64,000 nucleotides of DNA from Exophiala sp. HKRS030 (Eukaryota; Ascomycota; Eurotiomycetes; Chaetothyriales; Herpotrichiellaceae), in assembly GCA_023897205.1 (NCBI GenBank), contig JAHWDD010000006.1:1736001-1800000 (forward strand), written 5' to 3'. The notes below the pieces were generated by a model. The model did not search any database. It worked only from the letters and a program-made list of their open reading frames with translations, and was not told where the DNA came from. The position numbers were made by a program, and so were the translations under genes. Shown here one piece after another: positions 44,224-55,706 of the stretch. Within the stretch, counting starts at the first letter, position 1; each line of letters starts with the position of its first letter.

Positions 44224-45008
44224 GAATGTTTCCTGGTTGGTGGTCTTCTACGAACACTCCGTTATCCACAGCGTCATGTTTCTGTGTGAAGGTCTTTTGT
44301 AAGCAAGCAATGATATATCATGATACGTCTTGGTGTAGGGATGAGTAGCTAGTGTCCTTTGGGCAATCGTGACAGTGTCTAGACATAACGCCGGGTGCGT
44401 CTGTACTCGTACTACGCCGTACCTTCTCTGCGTTGTTCGTTCGTCCTCATCCATTCATGCCTTTATTTCCATGGTTCTTGAGGATTGCTCAAACGGCCGA
44501 GGGATGAGCCAATGTCATCATTTTCACAGGGGCCTTTTGACGATCACCGTCACTTCGAACGAGTTCTGTGTCGATAGGGGCCTGGACCGCCTTTGGTTGA
44601 TGTTTGCATGGCTAAATATAGACCAGAAAGCAAGGACGATCACTCGTTCCTTGATTCTTTATGATCTACGTCAATACCTGCTTCGTGTGGTTTGGGTCTC
44701 ATTCGGAGGCATACTCCGTCCTCACACCATCGTACCTTCAAGATGGACACACCTGAAACAGAGATCGTCCAAGACATTTGTGTTCCTTTTTTGGTTTGGT
44801 TGCATTTCGCCACTCATGACTTCAAGGACCAAAAAACGAGGTAAACTTGCCCTTTGGGGGCGGGGGATGAATCATCCGGGGGAGACAAAGGCAAACAGGG
44901 TTGGAAATACTCGTACGTGAATTGGATTGATGTTGCCTTGTACTCGTACGTTGGGCAAAGCTGATCGACTCGCCGGGTGGGAAGTGGATGTATCTCGTAT
45001 CCCCCTAC

Positions 45009-46236
45009 TACGGAGTAGCTACGAGTGGTATGAATCCCGCAGGGCTCTAGGTAGAGGCTCGTACGGGCCCTGGGTCTAGGACAAGGTCACAAGGAAAACA
45101 AATGCACTCTCTCACGAACACTGCAGGGGGGTTTAATGGATCGTTCATCCTCTTCAAAATTCGATTCGTCGGAAGAAAGAAAGAAGACCAAAAAAAAGAT
45201 GCATGGATTCTTAATACCGGATTTTCTAAAAGATCTCGCTTCAACTTATTGTACCAACCAAAATCTTGATTCTGCACAAAGTACAGCTACCTGGTGTCCC
45301 ACAAGAGGGAGCGGTGTGATAAGTTGTCTTGTCATGAATTGTCGATCCTTGTAGTGACCGACTCTACTCGGTAAGAAACTGCGCCTTTCGAGTTCTACGG
45401 GATACGTGGGAACTTAGCAGAGAGTACGGAGGTGTACAACACATCCAAATTGCTCGCAACAGAGGAATGAGCAAGTAAGGACGGAAGAAAGAGGTAGGCG
45501 GGCAAAATGCCAAAAACAAAAAGCAAGGAAAGGAATTGGGGGCCGCAATACACAAGGTACCAAAGTGCCCCTGCTACTCGGAAACGAAACCCAAGGAATG
45601 TGAACGGACATAGAGAGAGAGAGAGAGAGAGAGCACGCGTGACAAGTACGAGTAGAGTTCTCCAGTGGCGACTTGGAACAGGCAGTACCAGAGGAATTCA
45701 GCAGCTCAGTAGACCTTCTTCCCCTGTTCACAAGCTCATTCTTACGGCCCTTACTGGTACTCCTCCCATGTGCACAAGAATGAACAAGCCCCTCGTGAGA
45801 AGATTAATTATACTCCGTATATATGTATCTGCGTATACCAAACAGGCGGTAGAACTGAATTACTGAATAGTGGTGCTCTTGCTCAATACGGAGTAGGTAG
45901 TACTGAACGCAACCAAGAAAAAACAAATGGCCTGAGGGAGGCTGACTACCTCCTAAGAATGAGGTTTTCCATCTTCTCATCATCATCATGATGGTCATAA
46001 AAATTCATTTCGACCAGCTTAGCATATTCTTTCTCTTTCCCCACCCATCCCAACCCGACGTATGCTTTTCGTGTCCTTCCGGTAAAGAACGCCCTTGAGT
46101 TTCGGTTGATGTTTGGTGACGATGACGTTGCGTTGGTACGTGGCCGTGGCCGTGGTGATGGTGATGGAAGCAAACAGACAACCTCCATCCCATTATGGTC
46201 TCGAGTTGAGTAGTGATTCCACACGCATACGGAGTA
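45009..46236. repeat. Densest part of the dispersed TACTCCGTA motif family
   Basis: Exact 9-mers in the whole window (either strand) begin at 2903, 26755, 33121, 42531, 45009, 45811, 45897, 46228, 48340, 52874 and 53430. All lie outside the coding exons annotated here. Confidence 0.75.
45611..45633. repeat. (GA)n microsatellite
   Basis: A perfect AG/GA dinucleotide run of about 11 units in intergenic DNA. Confidence 0.9.
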
Positions 46237-46478
46237 AAACAAAAAGAGAACAAACAATAAGTTATGCTGCTGATAATTTCCCATTCCGGTATGATGGTTT
46301 CGTGGTGGTGATGAGATGAGTCATACGTCGTTGATGCGTGCGTCGTGAGATGATAAATCATCATGCTCATAAAAAGTTTTCAAAGACTGGCAAAGATTTT
46401 CGTCAAAAGTGGCTCCGGCGTCCCTCGATAGATAGACAAGCGAAGGACGGCACGGCTGAGAGAAACACCACTTCAGAT

Positions 46479-47255
46479 CTATCTCTTGCTCGTCCAGTCA
46501 CCCCAACCTTGGCTGCAAGAGGCAGTCACGGTGACGACTTGTGTCTCAGCTGCAGGAGTCACAGTCGAGTAGACGGTGGTGTAGACTGTGGTGGGGATGG
46601 TGGTTGGGACCTGAACCGTGGTGGGCACAGTGACTGTCGTTGGGACTGGCTTGACGACAGTCGAGACGACGGTCGTGGGGACGGTCGCGGTGCTGACGCT
46701 GACACTGACGGTCGTCACGGTGTTGTAGAGGGTTGTCGGCTTGACGACGGTCGTTGGCACCGTGACAGTCGAGAATTGAGTGACTGGGACTGTGACTGGA
46801 ACACTGACCTGGACGGTCGTGGGCACAGTCACAGTTGAGAATTGAGTGACCGGAACGGTAACTGGAACGGTGGTTGGCACGGTCTTGACGACAGTAGTTG
46901 GCACAGTCACGGTTGAGAACTGGGTGACTGGGACAGTGACCGGGACAGTAGTTGGGACAGTCTTGACGACGGTGGTGGGCACGGTCACGGTCGAGAACTG
47001 AGTGACCGGGACAGTGGCAGTGCTGACCTGGACAGTTGTCACGGTGGAATAGGCAGTCGACCAAGCCGTTGACCAGGCCGTCGACCAGGCCGTGCTCCAC
47101 GCAGTCGAGTACTCGGTGGTGGTGCTGGGGACACAGCTCGCCGAGGTCCAGTCACCCCATGAGCCACCGGCGCCAGCTGAGTTGCCTGGGGCCCCAGGCA
47201 AAGCGGCGGCACTGGCACCAGCGATGAGAAGAGCAGTAGTAGCGAAGGACTTCAT
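46479..47255 (-). CDS. Secreted Thr/Val-repeat cell-surface protein
   Basis: A 258-aa single-exon protein with a signal peptide (about residues 1-19, ending GASAA). After the signal come a short Gly/Ala spacer and SWGDWTSASC, then STAW repeated four to five times (50-68). From 82 to 172 a 23-26-residue unit starting VPVTQFSTVTVPTT recurs four times, followed by more Thr/Val runs and a C-terminal SCSQGWGDWTS. The same WGDWTS hexapeptide, each time next to a Cys, thus brackets the repeats. The composition suggests heavy O-mannosylation and a wall-exposed adhesin- or mucin-like role (inference). No GPI-type hydrophobic tail is seen. The repeat makes the other frames open too, so antisense frames here are shadows. 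The true ATG is at 47255; upstream in-frame sequence has no ATG. Confidence 0.75.
   Translation of the reverse strand: MKSFATTALLIAGASAAALPGAPGNSAGAGGSWGDWTSASCVPSTTTEYSTAWSTAWSTAWSTAWSTAYSTVTTVQVSTATVPVTQFSTVTVPTTVVKTVPTTVPVTVPVTQFSTVTVPTTVVKTVPTTVPVTVPVTQFSTVTVPTTVQVSVPVTVPVTQFSTVTVPTTVVKPTTLYNTVTTVSVSVSTATVPTTVVSTVVKPVPTTVTVPTTVQVPTTIPTTVYTTVYSTVTPAAETQVVTVTASCSQGWGDWTSKR
46740..47015 (-). repeat. Coding tandem repeat, 69-78-bp units
   Basis: Four units begin at protein residues 82, 108, 134 and 157 (spacing 26, 26 and 23 residues) and are highly similar at the DNA level. Confidence 0.8.
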
Positions 47256-49527
47256 GTTTGCGGTTTGCGTACGGAGTCCGTGTGTAGTGAGTGGGCAACG
47301 AGGGTGGGCAGAGGGAACCAATCAATCAACGAAGGGCAATATGCTTGACGATGACGATGATGAGGTAGCGAGAGTCAGAGAGGTAGAGAGATGTTCCCTA
47401 GGAAAACGAGGGTTTTGGGGAGGGCTGTTGGGTGGGTGGTGCTCCTTTCTCAAAAGCTGGCTGTCTCTGGATTCTTTCTGGATGGGATGGAGGAAAAGGA
47501 AGAAGAGAAAGAGACACAATGGCGGACGACTTACCATGCAGACTTTATAGATCAACATACTCCGCATAGCTCATCCTGTACATCCCGGATGAAAGCTCAC
47601 GAGGTTGGTCGTGTATATCTGCCCGGTCTGCAATCCGCGCTGAGACATATGTTACTTTCCTGCGGCGAACTGGATGAGGTTGGTGAGGAGTTGACCGGGC
47701 TAGACCAGGTTTGGCTAGCTATGCAAGGCAGGCTTAGGGCTTCTCTTTTCTTGAAAGTGTGATTTTCGCCTCAGCTGATTCTCGCTTCAACATCCGTCCG
47801 TACGGCAGCAGGATGTGGAGTGGAAGAGGCTGATGCTGGGAGGGGGCGGCAAAAGTGAATGCAGGATTTGCGACATGCATGGCCAGGATGCAGGTTCAGG
47901 AAGCTTTCGGCTGACTGTGAGAGGCCGATGGAAGTGATGTCCCCAGCAGGATTGCCGGATGTGAAGTGTGGGAAAGCAGTAGGGGTGTTGATGACGGGTT
48001 ACCAGGAGACGAGGCCAGGGAAGCTTTTCCCAGCCTGGCGAGTTGTCATGTCTACTCCGTCCTTTAGTGGTGGTTGTAAATAGCATCGGCCCAATCTCAA
48101 CCGGGCTTAAGCTTATTCTTTAAGCTTGGCCTCCCCCGCATCTCGTCACTGTTGGTGCTGTTGACTGGTTAGAAGCCCAAATGCCTGCCCGCTGTACAGC
48201 CTGTGAGGCCCCTGCAAAAGTCGCCCCAAGTGAGCCTACGAGCCCAAAGAAAGACCCTTACCTAGGTACTCAAGGGCACAATGAGTACGAGTACAGTGAG
48301 CCGTACAGAGGCCCACGCGACAAGGATCCCCGCGGGACTTACGGAGTACTTTACATACTCATTGAGCACCCGCCGTCACCGAGCAGGCTGCTTGGTTGGT
48401 CATGTTTGAAACCCAGCCAACGACTTTTTGTTCTTTCTTTCCGACAATCCATGGAAGGGCCCAAAACCTGGAAAGTATGACCGACCTCTTGTCCGTACCT
48501 TGTTCGAGTCCCTCAGCTAACGTCTGGTAATTCTCGACGGACAATGCAGTTGACCATCATGCACATCGCAAGAGGCTCATGACAGCGAATGTGACACCGC
48601 ATTGGCCAACACCTTAAAAAAACGATCCCACGAGGGATCTTCCAATGCACAGACTTCTCTGCGCCCGTATGGATATACTTAGTTTGTACGACCGACTGCC
48701 TTTGAACCACGAGGGGGAGCATCTGCAAGCGTCAATAATGTGCTCATCATCACTGTACGGAAGAAGAAGAAGAAGTCCGCCAAAGTCTTGCCCGCGCAGT
48801 CCGAACGCACGTCAATCAGGCACTCGTACATACCCGTAGTCCGTACCTGACGGACAACAAAATATCATTCGATGCGGCTGCGAGACACCCTGCCACCATC
48901 TTCCAAGCTCTTGTGGGCTTAACGGGCCAAAAAGACTCTCGGTTAAAGAGCCGTCTAGTACAGTACAGGCAAGTCTGTACGGATACAAGAATTGGGTACT
49001 TCGTCAAAAAACGCCACCCGGGCTGCCGGCTTACCGGGGCCGCCTCTGGGGTCCAACCTCCCTCCCTCTCGCTCTCTATCTCTCAGTCATCGCCTCGGTC
49101 TTGGCTGCTGCGCCAACCCTGGGACAACAGCTATTTGTGGGAGGGCGAGAGAAGGATTTCTTATCCGCAGCTATGGGTTGCAAGTGGAATTATTGCACGG
49201 TTACCTCAAAGAGAACAATTTCGTGATACGATCTATTGGGTGATTGTATTGTTCATGGCCTCGTCGTCGTACGGAATTCTTGTACGGCCCAGCTACGGAA
49301 TACTCATCACGCCAAAAGCAGAGCCGGACGCCGCAAAGACGGGCAAAATGACCTCAGGCAACTAACTCTAAGAAAGTCCCATCCTGCACTTCCCTCACCC
49401 CAGCCCCATTGCTTCTTTTCCATCCACAGCCCGGCCTCTTCTGCGGCCATCACAACTCTTGCATTTGCATGCATGCATGCATGCACGTATGTCGGCCTAA
49501 ATGTACTCCGTGAGTTGCCCCCACCAA
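47256..49527. other. 2.3-kb gene-poor stretch
   Basis: No gene is seen. It holds one exact TACGGAGTA (48340) and 8-mer copies near 47270, 48054 and 49504. A run of GCAT is also present. Confidence 0.4.
49466..49485. repeat. (GCAT)n tetranucleotide run
   Basis: Four to five tandem GCAT units, a self-complementary tract, close to the 3' end of the AAA+ gene. Confidence 0.85.
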
Positions 49528-51800
49528 TCACTCCCAGGATGTGCCTCGTTCAATGGCGAGCACCGTCTCGATGTGATTCATGCCCACCTTTCCACGTTCG
49601 CCATTTCCTTGTTCCTGGCTTCGTGCAAGCATCTGTGCCGTCTTCAGCATGTTTTTGATTTGTCGGCCGTTCAGGTCCACCGAAGCTAGACGATCAATGT
49701 CTTTCTCAGTCACGCTGCTGTCTTTTCCGAGGAACGTCTGCCACACATGCCGACGGGAATCAATGGAAAGATTGGGGTAGTTGATGGTGACGTGGATCCG
49801 AGAGTGGAAAGCGGCGTCGATATTGCGGATTCGGTTGGTGGTCAAGAACAAAACTCCCTCGTAATATTCCTGGTGTCACTTTTGTGTCAGCATGTCACCC
49901 AGTGATTGTGACGAGAGGGTGTTGACGATCATCACGGTGCAGAGGAGTTTCCGGGGCTACTCACCAAAACACGCAGGAAGATGGAGACCATCTTGTTTCT
50001 CTCAAGGTCATTGGAACTGCGTGCTTCGAGGAAGACATCTGCTTCGTCGAGCAGCAACACGGCATTCCACTTGCTGACCATGTCCAGCACGAGGTTCAGG
50101 GATTCTGCAACACCACACACAGCACGTGAGTATTCGAGGCACGACAGAAAGGCACAGCGGAAACGAGTACACATACCTTCAATACCCGACGGGTCCAAAC
50201 CCAGGTCCCCAGCACTCATGCAGTACAATGGCACACGCATGTCCTCGGCCACACTCTCGCTCGTCAGAGTCTTTCCCACGCCCGGCGGGCCCGCCAAGAG
50301 CATGATCATTCCCCGACCTTTGCCGGCGATGACATCGTCAAAATCGTTCTTGTACTTCACTTGGGATTCCACAAAGGCGCGAATCAGCGACTTTTGCTCC
50401 GATGGGAGCACGAGCGAAGAGAACGCATTGTCGGCGAACTTGATTGGCTCAATCTGGTCCACGTAGAACCACAACCACTTCTTGTTCTTGATAGCATACC
50501 CTTTGACGTACGGCACAGTGAGGAGCAGCTCTTGTGTGGTCAAAGGCCGATGCTTCTGCTTCATGATGCCTGCGTCATCGAGTTCACCGGAGCTGGGAGT
50601 CGTCCCGAGGAAGATCGGTGGTGTATCGTCGCACGAGAATTCGTCATAGTCGTCGTCGGACCCGGTCCCGCTCGATGTTGTGCCACTCGAAACCCGCCTG
50701 GTTTGGGGCAACGAGTCGAGGTAGGTGGCATAGTTGGGCAGAAATCGATTATGGGCCTCGCAGTCGATGATGACCCGGGATTCGATGTTGTGTCGGATCA
50801 TGCCGCAACGACCGTACCCCAGAGCGACGCCCCGGTACGCCTGATAGTGGTAGCCTGCGAACCGTTCGAAGAGCTTTCCCCGCGCGATCAAGGACAACTT
50901 CAGCTGCTTCTTGGACGGGTGGAATTCAAGGGGAAAGGCCGCCAGAGAACTGATCGGGGTCGTCCCAGAGAACTCGTAGTTCTTGAGCTCGGTGCTGTTC
51001 CGACCAAACTTGGTGCCGTCCCAGTCGCAGGACCAGACGTCGAGGGACAGATACTGCAAGCCGGCGCGCTGGTCGACAGCCGTGTGGGACGAGTTGAGCT
51101 TGAAGACACACTCCTTGTTGTCTCTGACGCTGTAGACCAGAGTCTGCGGCTCGAAGATGGTCCAGAGGTACTCAAAGGTGATGACCCCGTTCTTGACCAG
51201 GTCGAGCTTTGCCGCGATGGCGTTCTTGAGCTCCTCATACACGACGTCGTGAAAAAGCCGGAGGTGTTCTTTGGCGATGGGGTCCTCAAAGTCGTCCTGC
51301 TCCAGCAACGCGAGCAGCTTATCCCAACGGTGGACGAACGGGTGCAACGGAGCCCGAAAGACGAGCCGCTCCAGATTGGTCGTGATGCCCGGGTAGTCTT
51401 CGAACATCACGCCCAGTGACTTCTTCAACCACGGGGACTGGACGATGATGGAGTCGATGTCGTACTTCTTCCGACTGTCGTAGCTTTTCTTGTTCCGCAC
51501 GAGAAAAGCGTAGCGGGCGGTCTCGCTGTTCTCGGCGGCGTCGACGGCGTCGTCTGGCTCTTCAGTCACCCATTGGTATTTGCCGTCGTTGTCCCTTTTG
51601 GAGTAGAGGTTCTTGGCCTGGGTGATGCTACCCTGAGGCACCTCTGGCTCTTTGGGTCCTTCGTCTTCGCCGGCGTTTCCTTTCTCTTTGCCCTTTTCGG
51701 TCTTGTTGATCGACACCGCCTCGGGCGCCCTCCTTCCCTGGCCGCCCACGGGGGATCGTGGTCGCCCCACGTTCAGTCCGGCTTCTCGAGCGAATGCCAT
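49528..51800 (-). CDS. AAA+ ATPase with fungal N-terminal domain (DUF7025-type)
   Basis: A 701-aa ATPase. Minus-strand exons are 51800-50177, 50104-49965 and 49869-49528. The N-terminal 450 residues match the fungal AAA-associated domain, with SPWLKKSLGVMFEDYPGI, LEFHPSKKQ and IDCEAHNRF as landmarks. The ATPase core has Walker A GPPGVGKT (about residue 500), Walker B LLLDEADVFLE (about 558) and TTNRIRNIDAAFHSRI (sensor 1 and arginine-finger region). The last part is the AAA lid. It is probably a soluble remodeller or unfoldase of unknown substrate; no membrane span or BCS1 N-domain is seen. An in-frame ATG at 51857 would add 19 residues, but a TATA-like box at 51899-51904 is so close that 51800 seems likelier. 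Confidence 0.85.
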
Positions 51801-51898
51801 GATGTGGTCGTCTCTGAAAAACGATAGACGGTTTGTTCTATGTGGTAGACGTTTCATGGTATCAAGAGGCGAGGCGCAGAACGTCCAAAGGCTCCCTC

Positions 51899-51904
51899 TA
51901 TATA
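51899..51904 (-). promoter_or_regulatory. TATA-like box of the AAA+ gene
   Basis: TATATA lies 42 bases upstream of the ATG at 51857 and 99 bases upstream of the ATG at 51800. Confidence 0.4.
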
Positions 51905-52477
51905 CCTTTTGAAGTGAGAGAAAGGTAGGCCTAGTTGAATCGACGGATACCGACTAGGTTGCTCGCTAGTGGGGGCCTGTTGCCTGCTCGTCAATGCACC
52001 ATTGGGTGTCCGAGTCAACCTTAGCCTTTAGGTAGGTGAGTTTGTAAGGTCCGAAGATCCAGGAAGAGGAGGGAACTTTGGGTGGTCGTAGTGTATTGTA
52101 AAGTGAGAAGAGGCCAGGTAGACGAAGGATGAGTGAAGTAGGCGCCCGGAGCGACACCCTTTTTCAGTAGACTCAATAGAGGGGCAACTCCTTCTTGGTG
52201 CCTGCAGAAGGAATGAAAAATGCATGCAGGCTGCAAAAAGGCCACACTCGCCAGCGACTGGCCCTCTGAGTCAAACCGGCAAGGCGAAGGCAAGGCAACG
52301 AGGCGGAATTTCTGTTTAGTACGGGGAGGAGGAAAGTACAAGATATGCATGTATCCGACCGGGGGGGTTTGGCGGTAAAGGATGGCAGTCCTTGTACTCA
52401 CCTTACTCTTGTCTCATGTAGTCGTACATTACGATATCATGCCACTCGGGATGTAATCCTGATCTCATCTTTCTGAA

Positions 52478-52496
52478 AGAGAGAGAGAGAGAGAGA
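52478..52496. repeat. (GA)n microsatellite
   Basis: A dinucleotide run in intergenic DNA. Confidence 0.85.
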
Positions 52497-53008
52497 TAGA
52501 AAACATTGTACAGACTACATTGTAGGTTGTGAATGAAGAACATTGGGTGAGATGTTACTTGTTTTTTTTTTCTTTTTGCAACAGGCTGAAGAATGTGGAG
52601 ATTCAACAAGAGGTAGCCTGAGAATTCTGGAACCCTTATTACTATGGTATACCCCCTTGGTATGGAGTAATACCATTAGCTCAGTAAGCATACACATGCA
52701 TAGCCAGGTGGCCGCCGCCAGAGAAGCATTGGGTGCCTCTGCAGTAGTAAATACTTTACCTGGTAGGCAGCCGTTGTTCTAGTACCCACCTCTAGTAAGG
52801 GCTCCCTCCACCTTATTAGTATAATACAATAGGTACCTACAGTAGATTACAAGACACCAAAGTACAAGTTACATACTCCGTATAGTCCTTCAAAGTACCT
52901 TTGGTAGGTACCTGGATAGTCACCTCAGTACCCATTTAGTACTCTTTCTCGGTCATTGAACAGTGGGACGTCACAAAAACTGTACCACGCAAACAAGGTG
53001 CCTCTCCA

Positions 53009-53047
53009 GGTCTTTTTGGGTCTTTTTGGGTCTTTTTTTGGGTCTTT
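53009..53047. repeat. 10-bp tandem repeat (GGTCTTTTTG)
   Basis: About four units, the third with two extra T, in the spacer near the ZIP gene 3' side. Confidence 0.85.
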
Positions 53048-53533
53048 GTCTCGTCGACTCTCGTGCAAGTCAGAATTTCCTTTCCTACACAAGTTTGCCA
53101 AAGCTCAAAGTCGTGGTGGTTATTAATAAAATCAAGAGACTTTTTTTTTCGGTTTTCCAAAAAGAAAAAAAAGACAATATGAATTGGCAATCCCCTGCTT
53201 TCCAGTCGACAGAGCGCCCCTCTCTCTCTCGGGGGATGAGTCTTGAATGAATCTTGAATGAATCTTGATCCCCATGTGAGCGCTACAGTTGAGGAACTTG
53301 CACAAATTTTGATCAGATGGACCTTCACTGGCAGTCCTTCTGCATCAAACCAAAACTAAAGCGACTACAGATCGTTGAAGGTGGCAACGACGTCGAGTGA
53401 CACAATATGTTACCAAGTGCAAAATGAGGTACTCCGTATCCAATAATAATATATAACTCTATATTCATCGCTCATCGCTGCGTCGCTATAACAATAACAA
53501 TAAACCTTTTGTTTTCCATGCACCCCATCAAAA

Positions 53534-55191
53534 CTAGCTCGCTGTCAATGCAAAACTGAAGCCCAAAATTCCCATTCCCAAAAATGCAAAAGCAATGCAA
53601 GTGCCCTTGTTGTGAGAAAGCGAAAGACTTTCGGAAAAGAGCGAAAGGGCTACGCTGGTCATGACCCCTGCAGTGACCGCAAACATGCCGCCATATACCC
53701 CTTCGGTGGGTGCTCCCATGCTTGTCCGGTTGGCCACTTTGAACCAGAGGGCCGCAATGCCCGCTCCTAATGGCTGGGATGCACCTCCCAGGAAGGATGA
53801 CCAGACGATGGCTTTGAATCGAGAGTCAAGGGCAAGGTATAAGGGAAGAGACATGGCATACCCTTCGGTGATGTTGTGTATGAAGAGAGCCATGAACACA
53901 GCAAATCCCAGCTGAGGATTGGCATGATTGGTCGCATAGGTAATGAACCCTTCCGGCGCCTTATGTAAAGCTATAGCTACCGAGGTCTGTAAACCAATGG
54001 ACATGAATGCATTTGTCGGCACATGATGATGATGCTCCTGGCCGACGGCCGAACTGGACTGATGAGAATGATGGGAGTGGTGAGAGTGGTGCGAAGGGCG
54101 GCGAAGACCCTCTTCTTGGTGTCCATGGTCAATGTGGTGGAAATGGTGGGTGGATGATCGTGACCGTCCCACGTGGAGTCTTTGTGTATGAGAGTTGACT
54201 TGGGGTAGAGTTGAGCCGTTTGCGGAAGATCTCTCGTCCTCCTCTGCGAGTGGTGCAACCCGTACGTCGTTAACTGTGGTGCGCCAGGTTGGGGCTCGAG
54301 TGAATGGTCCGTGGCCTGGGAGAATTGATCCTCTCCTGTGCACAACTTTGAAGCAGTCCTGTCCACAAGGGTCTGAGAAACCCATACATGGTCCCATCTC
54401 GTCGCAGTTCTCCTTCCAACCAGTCACATATTTCGAGAAGGTCCGGGTCAGCGTCTTAGGCATGAACGAAGGCCTTCGACTGCTCGGTGCGGTGACAAAG
54501 GATTGTCTACAAGCTGCGTCGCCAACAGTTTCTTGCGTTTCAGGGAGGCGCTTTTTGGGGCTGAAGCTGTCGGAGCGCAAAAGTAGCGGGGTGTTTTCAT
54601 CATCCGCAGTCTGCGGGCGGCACTTTGATACAGGAACGCCGTTTGTATGCTCATGACCATGTGAATGATCTTCCATCTCTTCACGATCCTTTGGAAAAGC
54701 CTCCTCTTCGTCGTGGGTGTGATCGCAGTCCACAACGTGGGAAGGGATGAACTGATGGATGATGCGTGACAGGACTCGAATACCGATAACACCTGCTAGG
54801 AAGAGTCCGATCAGTATGAACGAGGCGGTCCTGGGTGAGTAGCCGGCATCCTTGAGGTAGGTCTTTGACTGCGGTAGCATGGAATATAAGGCGGAAAATA
54901 ACTAAGCACAGGGTTAGCTGCGAGAATTCCCAGGTTTGCTTTCGGGCTACGCACCATGACTCCAAAACTCAGACTGAGTGATGCTGACAGAAATTGGTCA
55001 CTCTCAGAAATGGAGAAGTCGTGCCAGCCTGGGATGAGGCGGAGAATGGTATCGATGCATATCACAGATGCCCCCAATACACATGCTGCGAAAGGTTAGA
55101 ATACCTTGGATGCCTCAAGCGAAAAAGAAGTCATACCGACACCACTGATACATGCCATAATCCACCCTCGAGTATCATTGTCGATGGCCAT
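53534..55191 (-). CDS. ZIP-family zinc transporter, Zrt3-like
   Basis: A 517-aa membrane transporter expected to move zinc into the cytosol, probably from the vacuole as yeast Zrt3 does (inference from the HKAPEG type). Minus-strand exons: 55191-55137, 55085-54955, 54901-53534. Two spans lie in the first two exons and a third in SFILIGLFLAGVIGI. A 250-residue cytosolic loop is very His-rich, with runs such as HHSHHSHHSHQ and HHFHHIDHGH, likely metal-sensing. TSVAIALHKAPEGF and FIHNITEGYAMSLPLY are the ZIP metal-site helices (HxxPEG and HNxxEG). Two more spans end the protein. It is divergent from the NUC1-type nuclease across 515 bases. Confidence 0.87.
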
Positions 55192-55706
55192 GGTGAAGAA
55201 CATGGGCGACTGATTGTTCAGCCGCTGAACTCGGTCGGTGAGACGCCACCGGAGGAATCAATGAGGCGTATGAGACGGTATGTAGCGCATGTGCTTGTAA
55301 GTCGTTATGGTGTTGATATTAATCGAGGCTATGACATCAGGTAGGTATAAGGACCCAGATGGGAGATATGAGGTCGAGGAGAGATAGACAGACCCTGGCC
55401 AACGAGTTTGTAAGGAGCGATGCACACTCCATAAGGCCATACGAGGACCTTAAAACATGCCCTGCACGGACGAGTCAAAATGCCATCATATTACCTAAGG
55501 AATGCTAAGGGACCTAATGATCTCGCCCTTATAGGCTGGTGAGGGCTGCCTAGCGCAGCCTGCTGCAGCCTTATGCTGCCTCCTAGATATGACCCTTCCG
55601 ATTGGCGGCTGCTAACACGCTGGACTTGGAGAAATGTTTGAGGTTGTCGAACTTCAACACACGCGCAGAGCAAACCTCCTTTGACCTCTCTATACCCGTG
55701 ACTGGC
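55192..55706. other. Divergent promoter region
   Basis: The spacer between the ZIP and nuclease start codons. I see no gene. The frame upstream of 55707 is open back to 55602 but lacks an ATG. Confidence 0.4.

Larger units (their letters stand above)
44224..46478. other. 2.3-kb gene-poor, motif-rich stretch
   Basis: No gene is seen. It has four exact TACTCCGTA/TACGGAGTA copies (45009, 45811, 45897, 46228) and four TACTCGTA/TACGAGTA copies (44404, 44908, 44941, 45647). A GA microsatellite is also present. Confidence 0.45.
51801..53533. other. 1.7-kb gene-poor stretch
   Basis: No gene. It contains the AAA+ promoter, a GA run, a 10-bp tandem repeat and two exact TACTCCGTA motifs (52874, 53430). 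Confidence 0.4.

Noticed and set aside
46546..47100. Other open frames over the Thr/Val-repeat gene, including an Asp/Gly-rich plus-strand frame at 46338-46838
   Set aside because: The repetitive DNA opens several frames; only the chosen frame has a signal peptide and paired hexapeptides.
50361..51419. 352-codon frame antisense to the AAA+ gene
   Set aside because: A compositional shadow of a well-supported ATPase exon.
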